Of a stretch of DNA of 64,000 nucleotides, positions 1 to 11,778 are shown in pieces. Under the pieces are notes generated by a model, which worked only from the letters and a program-made list of their open reading frames with translations, searched no databases and was not told the DNA's origin. How positions within the stretch are numbered: position 1 is the stretch's first letter; every line of letters starts with the position of its first letter. The stretch comes from Aralia elata. Taxonomy: Eukaryota; Streptophyta; Magnoliopsida; Apiales; Araliaceae. The stretch is taken from the NCBI GenBank assembly GCA_034770075.1, contig CM068387.1:75331971-75395970 (forward strand), given 5' to 3'. A program made the position numbers and the translations under genes.

Positions 1-530
1 AGGTCTGGTAAGATACCAGTGGTGTTTCTTTGGGTACTTTTGTAACTGTCAAGGGCCATTAGTTTCTTCTTCATTCAAGACTCTTTACTTTCAATTGACT
101 GGTGTTTCTTCTAAGGAATAAAATTTGTATTTCAAAACAACCTTTACAAGCACACAAATGTTGCCACAATATTTTTATGTTAAATCTGTGAGATGTCTCC
201 TTTCCAGATTCAATACAAAATTCTGAGAATGTCTATTGGTAATTTTTGAAAATAGAAATTGGAGCAATTTGAATGAAATGTTTGATTATAAGGATCCTTG
301 ATTAGGATGGCCAGTAATGCAGTAAAATAAACCAAACGATTCAGGATTGATTCTTATGTTGTAATGTGCTTTGTATTTTGATGTAGAACAATAATATTAC
401 CGCATGAATCGAATGGTTGACCACTCTTTCCTTAAGACTATATTCGCCTTTTACTTTTGCTACACAGGTTACTACGAATTAGTCTCCTAAGATAAGACAT
501 GCCTATATTTTATTCTGTACTAGAATTTGT
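1..530. other. AT-rich sequence without a recognisable gene
   Basis: No open frame of useful length and no family match is visible on either strand. The stretch ends where the probable copia LTR begins near 528-531. Confidence 0.5.
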
Positions 531-1094
531 TGTGTAGAAACAAATTAGTGCAAAACTATAAATGAGAGAGAAGAAAAAATATTAGAAAAAATATTTTTTT
601 TCTAAGAACTTGAGAAGGATTTTGAATAAATTGAAGTTATTGTTTTGAGTAGATTTACAACCTATTTATAGGTTTTCAAACACTTCTTTGAATTGGTTCA
701 CCCTTTAAAATGTCGTTGGTCCGTTGGCATCCCAACTCTGCAATTAACTGTTGGCCCAATTAATTAATCAATTAATCAATTAATTGTTTCTGACCGTTGC
801 AATGTTAGTTAACGGCTTTAGTTGCCAGTCGTTGGTCCGTTGGCATCCCAACTTTGCAATTAATCGCATCCCAACTTTGCAACGACCTAATTAATTAAGT
901 CTTTGGTCCGTTAGCATCCCAACTCTGCAATTAACCGAATCCCAACTCTACAATGACTTAATTAATTAATTAAAAAAAATTAAATTGTAAGAACGCTATT
1001 GTCATGACTTGAAGTCAAGTCCTTAACATTACAACTCATTTCTCTTAACTAAGAACCATTTCATTTGCTAGCTATATGGACAATATATAATATA
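531..1094 (-). repeat. Probable copia 3' LTR, larger part
   Basis: Inferred LTR segment left of the MULE. On the minus strand it holds a TATA-type box CCTATAAATAGG (about 659-673), expected for an LTR promoter. Its other 37 bp lie beyond the MULE at 3546-3582. The left boundary (528-531, TGT) is a guess from the TG...CA rule, because the partner LTR is not in the window. Confidence 0.4.
714..962. repeat. Imperfect repeats of a GGTCCGTTGGCATCCCAACT motif
   Basis: Three main copies of a roughly 30-bp unit (at about 715, 831 and 903), plus shorter half-copies with only the CATCCCAACT part, are separated by TTAATTAA-rich spacers. They lie within the inferred copia LTR, where such subrepeats often sit. 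Confidence 0.6.
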
Positions 1095-1276
1095 GGGCAA
1101 AGGTGCAAAAAAGCCCCTGTGATTTTACCCGAAGTCCCACTTAGCTCATGAACCATTTTTTTTTTTCAAAAGTGCCCTTAACGTTACAAATTTTAGGTCA
1201 ACTGTACCCCTCCCGTTAACGGACATGCCACCTAAACTAACATGACTGACACGTGGACATAATTTGCTGACGAGGC
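1095..1276 (+). repeat. MULE terminal inverted repeat, left
   Basis: It matches the reverse complement of 3351-3535 with scattered mismatches, including the shared blocks ACCCGAAGTCCCACTTAG and CCGTTAACGGACATGCCACC. Confidence 0.85.
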
Positions 1277-1538
1277 TGACACATGGACTCAAGCCCAACA
1301 ACCACATGACTTTTTAAAAGGGCAAAAACGTAATAACATATTTTATAATTTAAATCAAAAACAAAATCTACAATTTCATCCTCCATAGATCTGAACAAAG
1401 ATCAATCATGAAACAAAATCGACTAAAATCTGTTCACTAGCAACAACCACTGCCATCACTGGTATCAAAAACAAAATCTTCAATTTCACAGACCCAAACA
1501 TTATCTGTTAAATTTATAAGTTTAACAAACGAACAATG

Positions 1539-2252
1539 AGAGTGTTTGGGTCTATTTCTCTGTTTTCTCCGAATCAGATCTGGGGTTACTTTTTTTTAAA
1601 AAAAAATTCAATTCAATTCAATTCAATTCCTGCTGGTAATCTTTGAAGATGAAGGGGGTTGTTCTAATATTATTTATTTTAATCCTTTTTTTAAACTGAT
1701 TTGGAATTTGATTGGATTTGAGATATATTTTGAAACTAGGTTTGATCTGTGATTGAATAAGAAAGTGAGAGAATGGAGTGATTAACAAATAAAGTTAAGA
1801 TCTGGGTTTTCAAAGTTGGAGTGTTTAATCCAAGGATTTTCTGCATCTGGTGGTGGTAGCACGACGATGACGATAAGGGGCGGTTGTGGTGGTAGGTGGA
1901 CATGGAAGACCTCCCTCCACCTTCTTTCTCCCCCAAACCCACCCTTTCTAAATAAGCTTGATCTGTTTTGTGTTTATTATTTGATTTGAAGCTTATTGGG
2001 GTCACAAACTTCATCTGGGTTTAATCTCCTTTTTCTTGCCACTCCATAATAATATGCTAAAATCACAAATATGGTATTGGGATTTGGAAGAAACCCTACT
2101 TTTTGGCAACCTATTTGACATATTTCTTGAAATTTATGATTTGGGTTTTTTTTCATTGTGATGCATATTGAGGTTTTCAAGAATGACTGCTTTGGTCCCT
2201 GGTGTTCTGTTGAAGCTTCTTCAGCATATGAACACAGATGTGAAGAAAACCT
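1539..2252 (+). repeat. Internal direct repeat, copy A (captured 5' region)
   Basis: Copy A of a unit repeated about 731 bp downstream. It holds what looks like a gene leader followed by the first codons of a DUF936-type protein. Copies A and B match through most of their length with small indels, so the fragment was probably captured once and then duplicated within the element. Confidence 0.75.
2183..2251 (+). pseudogene. Captured N-terminal exon fragment of a DUF936 protein, copy A
   Basis: From ATG 2183 the frame reads MTALVPGVLLKLLQHMNTDVK and then diverges. This is very close to the conserved N-terminus of plant DUF936 proteins, recognised from family knowledge rather than a search. The frame runs on for about 55 residues of unrelated sequence before a stop. 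Only the first 21 or so residues are from the family, so no function is expected. DUF936 proteins are plant-specific and their general role is poorly known. An upstream in-frame ATG at 2168 is not part of the family start. Confidence 0.7.
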
Positions 2253-2269
2253 TTGTAATCCATGGTGCG

Positions 2270-2942
2270 AGAGTGTTTGGATTTATTTCTCTATTTTCTC
2301 TGAATCAGATCTGGGTTACTTTTTTAAAAAAAAAAATTCAATTCCTTCTGGTAATCTTTGAAGATGAAGGGGGTTGTTCTAATATTATTTATTTTAATCC
2401 TTTTTTTGAACTGATTTGAAATTTGATTGGATTTTTGGATTTGAGATATATTTTGAAACTGGGTTTGATCTGTGATTGAATAAGAAAGTGAGAGAATGGA
2501 GTGATTAACAGATAAAGTTAAGATCTGGGTTTCAAAGTTAGAGTGTTTAATCCAAGGATTTTCTGCATCTAGTGGTGGTGGTAGCACGACGCCGACGATA
2601 AGGGGCAGTTGTGGTGGTAGGTGGACATGGAAGACCTCCCTCCACCTTCTTTCTCCCCTAAACTCACCTTTTCTAAATAAGCTTGATCTGTTTTGTGTTT
2701 ATTGTTTGATTTGAAGCTTATTGGGGTCACAAACTTCATCTGGGTTTAATCTCCTTTTTCTTGCCACTCCATAATAATATGCTGAAATCACAAATATGGT
2801 ATTGGGATTTAGAAGAAGCCCTACTTTTTAGCAACATATTTGACAGATTTCTTGGCATATTGAGGTTTTCAAGAATGGCTGCTTTGGTCCCTGGTGTTCT
2901 GTTGAAGCTTCTTCAGCATATGAACACAGATGTGAAGAAAAC
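2270..2942 (+). repeat. Internal direct repeat, copy B (captured 5' region)
   Basis: Second copy of the unit at 1539-2252. It is slightly shorter: copy A carries about 25 extra bases just before the ATG. Both copies end at the same codon of the captured gene. Confidence 0.75.
2875..2940 (+). pseudogene. Captured N-terminal exon fragment of a DUF936 protein, copy B
   Basis: From ATG 2875 the frame reads MAALVPGVLLKLLQHMNTDV and then Lys, closer to the usual family start than copy A because residue 2 is Ala instead of Thr. Homology stops at the same Lys as in copy A and is followed by AAAACC, not by a splice donor. The capture breakpoint is therefore shared and predates the internal duplication. 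Confidence 0.7.
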
Positions 2943-3350
2943 CAAAAAAAATAAAATATTTTGGTAGTGCAATGGTGAGGCGGTGATTTTGATGGTGGAG
3001 TAGTGATGGTCTGATTGTATCTATTTTTTTTTGCAACAGAGAGAGTATTCTTATTCTTATTATTATTTGAGGTATTTAAAAAATAAATTTTGACTAATTT
3101 TATATAGTAAATTATAATAATTATGAATTATATAAAAGGTATCATTAATTACAATATTTTTTGTAAACAAATATTTAAATTGAATTTAAAACTACAACAC
3201 TAATTTTGTATTTCGGAATAACAAGGGTAAACCAATAATAATAATAATAATAATAAATAAGATGGGAAAGTTATATTAACAATGAGCACATGTATTGGGA
3301 CAAATATGTTTGATTTGAATTGTTAGCTATTTTCCACGTATGAATTATTA

Positions 3351-3535
3351 GCTATGTCTCATCAGCAAAATATGTCCACGTGTTAGTCATGTTAGTCTAG
3401 GTGGCATGTCCGTTAACGGGAAGGGCAGAGTTGACATAAAATTTTTAAATTTAAGGGCACTTTTGAAAAAAAAATAGTTCATGGCCTAAGTGGGACTTCG
3501 GGTAAAACCATAGGGTTTTTTTTCCACCTTTGCCC
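3351..3535 (-). repeat. MULE terminal inverted repeat, right
   Basis: Inverted partner of 1095-1276, ending in CACCTTTGCCC. A short (ATA)n run at about 3234-3257 lies just inside the element. Confidence 0.85.
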
Positions 3536-3582
3536 ATATAATATATTTACTATATACTTTCTAGATTTGAAAATATTCAACA

Positions 3583-4146
3583 ATCCTTCCCTATTTTTAT
3601 AATCTTACAATCATTTTTCTTTGACATTCTTTTTTCTTTTATTAGATATAACATACATAAATAAGAGGTGTCTTTCGACTTGAACCTTTACATAGTCTAT
3701 ATCACAAAATGTTCGAATTCTTAGTAGCGTTAGCTTTGAACTAAGAAATGTTAAAGTGATATCTTGCTTAATAGACATATACTATATTTCTTATAGTTTA
3801 AGGAAATCCAACATATTTATGGCCTTGTGTTTACCTCTTGGTTTCATAAGTAACTTAGAGACAAGTCTTATGACTCCTAGAAGCGGCCCCACTTACTTCA
3901 CTTACATATGTGAATCTAATTAGATGCACTTGTATGACCCGCATCCTTCAAACCAGACATAGATTCATTAAAGGTTTACTATACCCTCTTTGTTCTCTAT
4001 GCAAACATACACTAATTTTGAGATGGTCTCGAAAAATTTCTTCTTCATTCTTGTCTAGTGTATAACTGGTTATTACTATAAGTATTTTTTCATTGAACTA
4101 ATATACTAGATGTTACTCTAGTATTTAGTTGGGTTCCACTTATAGG
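3583..4146 (-). other. Copia polypurine tract and 3' non-coding region
   Basis: On the minus strand the sequence next to the LTR reads AAATAGGGAAGGATTG, a good polypurine tract (3583-3600). The remaining 550 bp up to the RNase H stop contain no gene. Confidence 0.5.
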
Positions 4147-6339
4147 TTACCTCTCATTCGAAGGCTTTAAACCTATCTTCCTAGAAGTCTTACATATTAC
4201 ATCCTTGCTTAGGCCTTTTGTAAAAAGATTTGCCAAATTTTTCTTTGACTTGAAATAGTTAAAGGTAACAACCCCTTTATTGATTTGCTCCCTTACATAA
4301 CTATGTCTTAGACTTATATGTCTAGACTTCCCGTTATAAATTTTATTATAAGACCGTGATAATGATGCCTCATTATCACAATATATTGAGATAACTGTCA
4401 TTGGCTTGGGCCAAAGCAATATCTCAAATAATAAATCCTTAAACCATTCGATTTCTTTTATAGCAACTGATAATGTAACAAACTCAGATTCTATAGTTGA
4501 ATGTGTTAGCAAAGCTTGCTTCTTGGAACCCCAAAAATCGCCCTGCCTCCTAAAATGAATATCCATTCACTTGTAGACTTTGTTTCATTCGAATCCGTTA
4601 TCCAGTTTGCATCCGTGTACCCTTCTACCACAATTGAGAATCCTGTATAGCATAATGTATAGTTCATTGTGCCTTTAAGATATTTAAGTATCCTTGATAC
4701 TGCATCCCAATAAATTTGACCTGGATTATGAGTAAACCTACTCAATACTCCAACTGCAAATGCTATATCAGGTCTAGTACACTGCATTACATACATTAGA
4801 CTACCGATTATACTTGCATACTCTAATGGAGATATGTTATTCCCTTTATTTGGAAATAACTTAACATAACGATCATATGGGGTAGAGGCTATCTTGCAAT
4901 TCTCGTGGTTAAACTTCTTTAACAACTTCTCAATATAATGAGACTGAGTTAAAAAAATGGTATCCTGAGACCGCACAATTTTAATATCTAAAATTACATT
5001 AACCTCCCCCATATCTTTCATATCAAAGGTAACAGATAAGAATGTTTTAGTTTCTAATACTACTTTTCTACTAGTACCGAAAAATTAGCATATCATCAAC
5101 ATATAAACAAATTACACCAAAACTTTTACTAAATTTAGAATAAACACATTTATCCGATTCGTTTATTTTAAATCCATTGGAAACAATTATTTTGTCAAAT
5201 TTTTTCATGTTACTGCTTAGGTGTTTGTTTTATGCCATATAAATATTTAACAAGTTTACAACTTTTCTTTCTTGGCCTTTCAAAATAAACTTTTTTGGTT
5301 ATTGCATATAAACTTCCTTTTCTAAATCACCATTTAGAAAAGCAGTTTTAACATCCATTTGATGTATAACAAGTTTATGAATTAATACTAATGCAATTAA
5401 TAACCTAATGGTACTAATTTTTGCTACTATAACATATGTATCAAAGTAATCAATTCCTTCATTTTGCTTAAAACCTTTGGCTACAAGTCTAACTTTATAC
5501 TTATTTATGGATCCATCTGATTTTCTTTTCCTTTTAAAGATCCATTTATAATCAATGGGTTTACAACCGGGAGGTAAATCCACCAAAACCCAAGTCTTGT
5601 TACTCATGATAGAATCCATTTCATCATTAATGACTTCTTGCCAAAAATTTGAATCTTGAGAGGACATAACTTCTCTAAAAGACAATGGATCTCTATCACT
5701 AGAATCATGCTCAGTCACAAAAATATTAGAAGAAACAATTTCATTCCTTTTACTAGGTACATGTAGAAATCAGGGTCATATGATTTTTCTTTCCTTGCTC
5801 TTTTACTTCTTCTTGGTTCTATTTCTTCAGTAGATATAGTAAATTCTATTTCATCATTAGTTTCATGATGAATTGTTCCTTGATCCTCTTTATTCGTGTC
5901 TTATCTTGACCTTTTCTTAAAAAATAAATTCTCAAAGAATTCAACATCTCTAGACTCCAAACTTATATTTTAGCTAACAGAATCTATGGATTCTATGGTC
6001 AAGAATTTATAGGCTTTGCTATTTTGTGCATAGCTTATAAAAGCACACTTGATTGCTTTAGCTCCAAACTCAGGCCTTTTAAGATCAGTTAACCTTATTA
6101 ATGCCTTACATCCCCACACTCTTAAATGGTCAAGAGAAAATTTTCTCTTTTTTTCACAATTCATAAGGTGTAATATGAGTTTTCTTATGGGGTATACGAT
6201 TAAATATATAACAAGTAATCATTAATGCTTCCCCTCATAATTTTTTAGGTAAACCAGAAGTAAGAATTAACGTATTAATCATTTCTTCAAATGTCCTATT
6301 TTCTGTTCTGCCACTCCATTTTGTTGAGGGCTGGTAGTG
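4147..6339 (-). pseudogene. Copia pol remnant: integrase, reverse transcriptase, RNase H
   Basis: Four frames on the minus strand cover one decayed polyprotein. The integrase motif PQQNGVAE lies at about 6310-6335, the integrase C-terminal part at 6164-5970 (RVWGCKALIRL), the RT N-terminal part at 5718-5299 (YKWIFKRKRKSDGSINKYK), the RT core at about 5110-4566 and the RNase H end at 4566-4147 (LANLFTKGLSKD). The catalytic YVDDM codons remain at about 5088-5106 but lie between frames. There are frameshifts near 4530, 5030-5290 and 5720-5970. Domain order integrase-RT-RNase H marks it as copia, probably Tork-like. It is not functional. Confidence 0.85.
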
Positions 6340-8127
6340 TGTCATTACCATTCTAAAAATTAATCCTCACTTCTCACTCTACGAACAGTAATAACCACAA
6401 CATAGCAATAAGTAAGGATCGAACCCACATAGAGTGATCTTGCTCTTATCTACTCTACAAAATAATAATTAAAAAAGGGGTTTTGAGTTTAATTATAATT
6501 AACTAAGATAAACTGAATTAAATTAATAAGAATAATCAATGAATTAAAAACTTCAGTTTTTTAGTTCAGTCTCACCCATCACAATAATGGAACAATCAAA
6601 TATAACACTATTCTTTCCTTCAATGAAACTAATAGCCATAAGTAACAACAAACTCTGTTACTTGAAATTTTCCTTAGATTTTCACTTAATGAAATAAGCT
6701 CTTCACAAAATTATAACCATTATACAACCTAGAACAAACTCTCTAAATTTAATATATCAGCAGCATTAAGAACTAAGAAATTAGACTATTTCAAGCAATA
6801 ATCACACAAGTTTAGACTATTTAACTTGCCTTTTGATAACCATAACAATACACAAAAGTGCTGACACAATCACGTATCACTAAGTACTACTTGTGACTAG
6901 GAACAATATCAATTACACGTAATACTATTTTTTAATCTAGCAGATGATAATAATCAGATTAATCTAACTGGCCGTTATTAAATCAACCAAACTAATTATC
7001 ATTCAAACTATTAAACCAGATTATCAAGAATGAATCTCATATAAGAAGGAATAAATAATATTATAAACTCAATTAAACCATCAACTGTAATAAAGGTTCA
7101 ACATCCTTTAGAACTAAAATAGAAAAGTCTAGCCTGACATAATTAAAACCTTAACAATCTCTGTATTTGAATGTCTGTGTATATCCATCCGTATGTGTTC
7201 GATGTCTTCAGTCGAAGCCAAGTGAAGGTATTTATAAGGTCTCCTTAAAGCCCTAGTAGAATTAGTTTCCATATCAACTTTCGAAATCCTAGCAAATATA
7301 GTCTTATTTATAAATTCGGATTCAGTTTCTATAGCATACTCTAATTCCATAACTAGCTGTAGTTTCCATATCATGCTGAAACTCCTTAAACATGTGCTCC
7401 AACAGCCCTACTCCGACCCGGCTCCATATCCATAAACCAACCCATGAACTGATCACATCATCGTAGAGTAACTTTTCTTGTTAACTGATCATAGAGTCCT
7501 AAATCGTAGAGTGCTTGGTTACATAGTAGCAAATTGTTGAATAACAGATCGTCAAGTGACAAATCGTAGAATGGCCTCGTTACAATCATAGACTGTCATC
7601 TTAAATCATCTTAGAATAATTTTCATATCAACGACCTCACTACGAACGTCGAGTACCAAATCAAACAAACGTAGAATTTCAAATCGCAAAGTACTTCTAT
7701 GCCAACTCCCACACTACGAACGTAGAGTAACTTCTCTGATAGCTCAAACATAAAGTAGAATTTCCATAACTCCTCAGAACTTGTCCTCTTCATTTAATGA
7801 TAGAGTACCAAATCAAACAAACGTAGAATTTCAAATCGCAAAGTACTTCTATGCCAACTCCCACACTACGAACGTAGAGTAACTTCTCTGGTAGCTCAAA
7901 CATAGAGTAGAATTTCCATAACTCCTCAGAACTTGTCATATTCATTCAACGATCATAGAACACTTCTGCTTAAGAACTGATAATTAAGCATTATACTCCA
8001 TAACTGCTAATTCATCTCCAAAACTGCCTTGAAACAATAAACACCTTAATCAACTCATATACACATAAAACATGTAATAAAACTAAATATAAAGGAATAA
8101 AAAACATAGAATATTCTGCTCCTATCA
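6340..8127 (-). repeat. Gypsy 3' LTR, about 1.8 kb
   Basis: The right edge is fixed by the polypurine tract: on the minus strand GTGTGGGAGAATT is followed by TGATAGGAGC. The left edge (6338-6341) is where copia integrase coding stops. The LTR contains TCGAACCCACA about 80 bp from its left edge, as does the LTR at 24483, so the two families are related. It holds a 152-bp tandem duplication. A short frame at 7129-7374 is not considered a gene. Confidence 0.65.
7655..7960. repeat. Tandem duplication, 152-bp period, in the gypsy LTR
   Basis: The block starting ACCAAATCAAACAAACG at 7655 recurs at 7807 with few mismatches over the whole period. Flanking sequence has further CGTAGAGTA-type variants, so the LTR has a history of slippage. 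Confidence 0.8.
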
Positions 8128-9280
8128 AATTCTCCCACACTTAATCTTTACATGTCCTCGTAAACAAAAACATAGATCATACTAAAGTTCAATTGAATCT
8201 ATTCAACCAAACTTTCAAAGATTTTAAACTTAACAATCCATCCATGACTATTAATACTGATTAACAAGGATTCAGTTGATACTTCATCAATCAATTCATA
8301 ATAACAATCTTGTCATTTTCCACAGAACCCATCAAAATTCAATTGCAACCACATAAGTACCTTTCCTATGATCAACATGATTACCCAACCAAGTTCACAT
8401 GAAAGCACAACTATGCCCACTAACTCCAGACTCAAAACATAGCTTTTCTGCTACTCCTTTTTCACACAATTTCCAATATGGTAAAATTAAAGAACCTTCA
8501 ATTTCAATCTTTATAGGTGAGTGCATTTTATGCTTCATCTCACTCTATACACAAACTTATTAATGAGTGCGTTTTATGATACTTCTAACCTATTGCATGT
8601 GTTTATGGATGAGTGCGTTTTACGTTCCATCTCAACCTACCATGCACATAGTTTTTCTTTCCTTTTCTTTCTTTTTTCCCTCAACCTGGTTCTGTAAATA
8701 AAACAAGCAGCTAAGCCAATTCTGAGTCATGAAACCAATGTACATAATTGAATCCCACATACAACTTAGCTAAGAAAATATGTATATCATACTCAAGCAG
8801 TCATGCTTAACAATCAGTTTAAAATTGTTCAAATCAATTGTAGATCATGACTTAGTCATTATCATTCATCAATTAATCAAGCATCAAACAAATCCTACAA
8901 AACAATATTAATTTTCACTCTACAATCATAACATTTAAAAACTTAACCAAATAAAAATCGTAGAACCACAAAATAAAATCATAGAGAACAACAAAAATAG
9001 AACAAAATTCTAAACCTCTTCCCTACACTCAAACCTTACATTGTCCCCAATGTAAGATAATTATGTAAAAAGAGAGCTACCAAAATAAATTCAATTAAAA
9101 AGGTAAAAGGGAAATAAAGGCAAATTTGATTTCTTAGGTTGCCTCTCAAGCATCACATTTATTTTATGTCGTTTGCCTGACAACATCCTTCTCAATCTGA
9201 ATAGCCTGGATCCTCTAACTCCATCACGTCCACATGTTCTATTGGAAAGCCTTCATAAAAAGGTTTAAGTCTATGACCAT
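8128..9280 (-). other. Gypsy 3' untranslated region with two polypurine tracts
   Basis: One purine tract touches the LTR (8128-8145). A second lies about 0.9 kb upstream in the sense direction (9015-9035), next to an inverted repeat ACATTG/CAATGT (9038-9052). Between them, 8516-8640 has three spaced copies of a GAGTGCGTTTTA motif. There is no coding potential. Confidence 0.55.
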
Positions 9281-11778
9281 TCACATTAAAAATTTTCCTT
9301 GTTCTTGGGCTGTGAATGTCCACTGCACCATAAGAAGAAATATTAGTAATAAAAAAGGGCCAACCCAACGAGAACTCAGCCTACCTGAAATTAACTTAAG
9401 CCTTGAATGGTAAAGGAGAACTTTCTGTTCAACAACAAAGTTCTTCCTAATAATCCTTTTGCCATGAAAGGCCTTTGTTTTTTCCTTGTATAGTTTAGAG
9501 CTCTCATATGCTTCATTTCTCATTTCCTCTAGCTCTTGTAAGTGCAACTTCCTATGTTCTCCAACTTTGGCCATCTTCAGGTTGTAATGTTTGATTTCCT
9601 AAAAAGCCTTGTGCTCTAATTCCACAGGGAGATGATAGGGTTTCCCAAACACTAGCCTGTAAGGTGACAGTCTTGTATGCCCATAACACATCATCCAATC
9701 TCAGACTCCAATCCTTCTTATTTGGTTTGACTACTTTCTCCAAAATGGACTTAACCTCACGGTTGGGCATCTCAGCTTGGCCATTGCTTTACGGATGATA
9801 AGATGTGAAAATCCTATGCATAACATTGTATTTCTTGAACAGTGCTTCCAACATCCTATTGCAAAAATGAGTTCCTCTATCACTAATAATGACCCTTGGA
9901 GTTCCAAACCTGACAAATATATTAGATTTAACAAAATTTATAACAACTTTAGAATTGTCAGTCTTTGTGGCTTTAGCTTCCACCCATTTAGAAACATAGT
10001 CAACAACGAAAAAGATGTAAATATTACCAAAAGATGCAGGAAATGGTCCCATAAAATCAATACCCCAAACATAAAAAATCTCCATAACTAAAATAAGATT
10101 TTGTGGCATTTGATTTCTAATTGATAAATTACATGTCCTTTGACAATTTTCACATGATTTACAAAACAGATAAGAGTCCTTAAAAATAGTTGGCTAATAG
10201 AAACCACATTCTAAACCCTATGAGCTGTTCTTTTAGGCCCAAAATGACCTCCATAAGCATAAGAATGACATAAGGTTAAAATAGGTAAAAATTCATTATC
10301 AGGCACACACCTTTTTATTACCTGATCAACACAATATTTCTATGAGTATGAGTCATCCCACACATAGTATTTAACATCACTATTAAGTTTATGTCTTTGG
10401 AATTTAGAAAAGTTTCCAGGCACACAGTAAATAATTGACAATATGGGAATACCAGGGTAGTGTCTTATTAATAGAGAATAAGTGTTCATCTGGAAAAGAA
10501 TCTTGTAATGACAGTGTCTCATCATCATGTATCAGCCTACTCAAGTGATCTGCTAACCAAGTTGTCTGCTCCTTTCTTATCTTTAATCTCCATGTTGAAT
10601 TCCTGTAATAACAAAATCCATCGAATAATCTGAGGTTTGGATTCCTTCTTAGACAACAAATACCTGAGAGCAACATGGTTAGAATAAACCATAACTTTAG
10701 TACCAAGTAAATAAGACCTAAATTTGTTTAAAGCAAAAACAACAGATAACAAATCTTTTTCAATCGTAGTGTAATTGATCTGAGAAACAGTTAAGGTCTT
10801 GGAGGTATAATAGATGGCATGAACAACTTTGTCAATTCTTTGTCCTAAGACAGCTCCCACTGCATAGTTTCTTGCATCACATATAATCTTAAATGGCAAC
10901 TCCCAATTTGGTAGTCGTATCACTGGTGTTGAAGTCAATAGTTTCTTCAACTTGTCACATGCATCCTTGCACTCCTTATCAACTGGAATTTCACATCCTT
11001 TTGCTGCAACTTACACAATGACAAAGTTATCTTTGATAGTCCTTAATAAATCTACGATAAAAACCTGCATGACTAAGGAAAGAACGAATCTCCCGCACAC
11101 TTGCAGGGTCAGGTAAAGTAAAAATAACCTCTATCTTAGACTATCTACTTCTATTCCTCTAGCTGATACAACATGTCCAAGTACTATACCTTGCTCTACT
11201 ATGAAATGACACTTTTCCCAATTAAGAACAAGATTAGTTTCTATACATCTATCAAGCGCACGAGTCAAATTGTCTAAGCATGCATCCAATGAATCACCAT
11301 GTATTGTGAAATCATCCATAAACACCTCAATGAAGTTCTCTAACAGATCAAAGAATATGTTTACTATGCATCGCTGAAAAGGCCCTGGTGCATTACAAAG
11401 TCCAAATGACATTCTACGATAAGCAAAGTACCAAATGGACAGGTGAAAGTTGTCTTCTCCTGAGTTTCTGGTGCAATCATAATCTGGTTGTAATATAAAA
11501 AACCATCTAGAAAATAATAATAAGTATGACCAGCTAATCTCTCTAACATCTGATCAATAAAAGGAAGAGAAAAATGATCTTTTCGAGTTACGGAGTTCAA
11601 CTTCCTATAATTAATATACACTCTCCATCATATTTGCACACGTGTAGGTACCAACTCATTATTGTCATTTTGAATCACTGTTATACCAGATTTTTTTGGA
11701 ACAACATGCACTGGATTTACTCATTAACTGTCTGAAATTGGGTAAATTATACTTGCATCAAGTAACTTCAGCACCAGT
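9281..11778 (-). pseudogene. Gypsy pol remnant: RT, RNase H, integrase
   Basis: Successive minus-strand frames give the RT start (11778-11364, including IIYPISDS and RKLNSVTRKDHF), RT core (11412-11131, catalytic FMDD at about 11322-11311), RNase H (10950-10537, NYAVGAVLGQ, then a shifted frame with LADHLSRL near 10550), integrase zinc-binding part (about 10340-10110), integrase core (10109-9789, GIDFMGPFP, DRGTHFCN) and the integrase end with a GPY/F-like segment (9770-9281). There are at least five frameshifts or stops, so it is dead. RT before integrase identifies gypsy. Confidence 0.85.

Larger units (their letters stand above)
1085..3545. mobile_element. Pack-MULE-type Mutator-like DNA transposon
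   Basis: The element spans 1095-3535 and is flanked by a perfect 10-bp duplication, ATATAATATA (1085-1094 and 3536-3545). Its ends form long terminal inverted repeats of about 180 bp (1095-1276 against 3351-3535) starting GGGCAAAGGTG. Long TIRs with a 9-10 bp target duplication are typical of Mutator-like elements. There is no transposase frame, so it is non-autonomous. The interior holds two direct copies of a captured host-gene 5' end (DUF936 family), which makes it a Pack-MULE. It sits inside a copia LTR. Confidence 0.85.
531..6339 (-). mobile_element. Degenerate Ty1/copia retrotransposon, 3' part, interrupted by a MULE
   Basis: Minus-strand copia remnant. Reading leftwards there are integrase, reverse transcriptase and RNase H pieces (6339-4147), a non-coding 3' region (4146-3601), a polypurine tract (about 3583-3600) and a probable 3' LTR ending with TGTTGAATATT at 3582. 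That LTR is split by the Pack-MULE at 1085-3545 and seems to run on to about 531, giving about 600 bp without the insert. The integrase is cut at about 6339, where a gypsy LTR starts, which suggests the gypsy element inserted into this copia. The 5' half (gag, protease, 5' LTR) is absent from the window. Confidence 0.65.
6340..11778 (-). mobile_element. 5'-truncated Ty3/gypsy retrotransposon (Athila/Tat-type)
   Basis: Minus-strand element. Reading leftwards it shows decayed pol (11778-9281), a 3' untranslated region with two polypurine tracts (about 9015-9035 and 8128-8145) and a 3' LTR (8127 to about 6340). RT homology stops abruptly near 11778, so the 5' half and 5' LTR are missing. The RT block (RKLNSVTRKDHF, FMDD) and the double polypurine tract fit the non-chromoviral Athila/Tat branch. 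No target duplication could be checked because the 5' end is lost. Confidence 0.75.
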
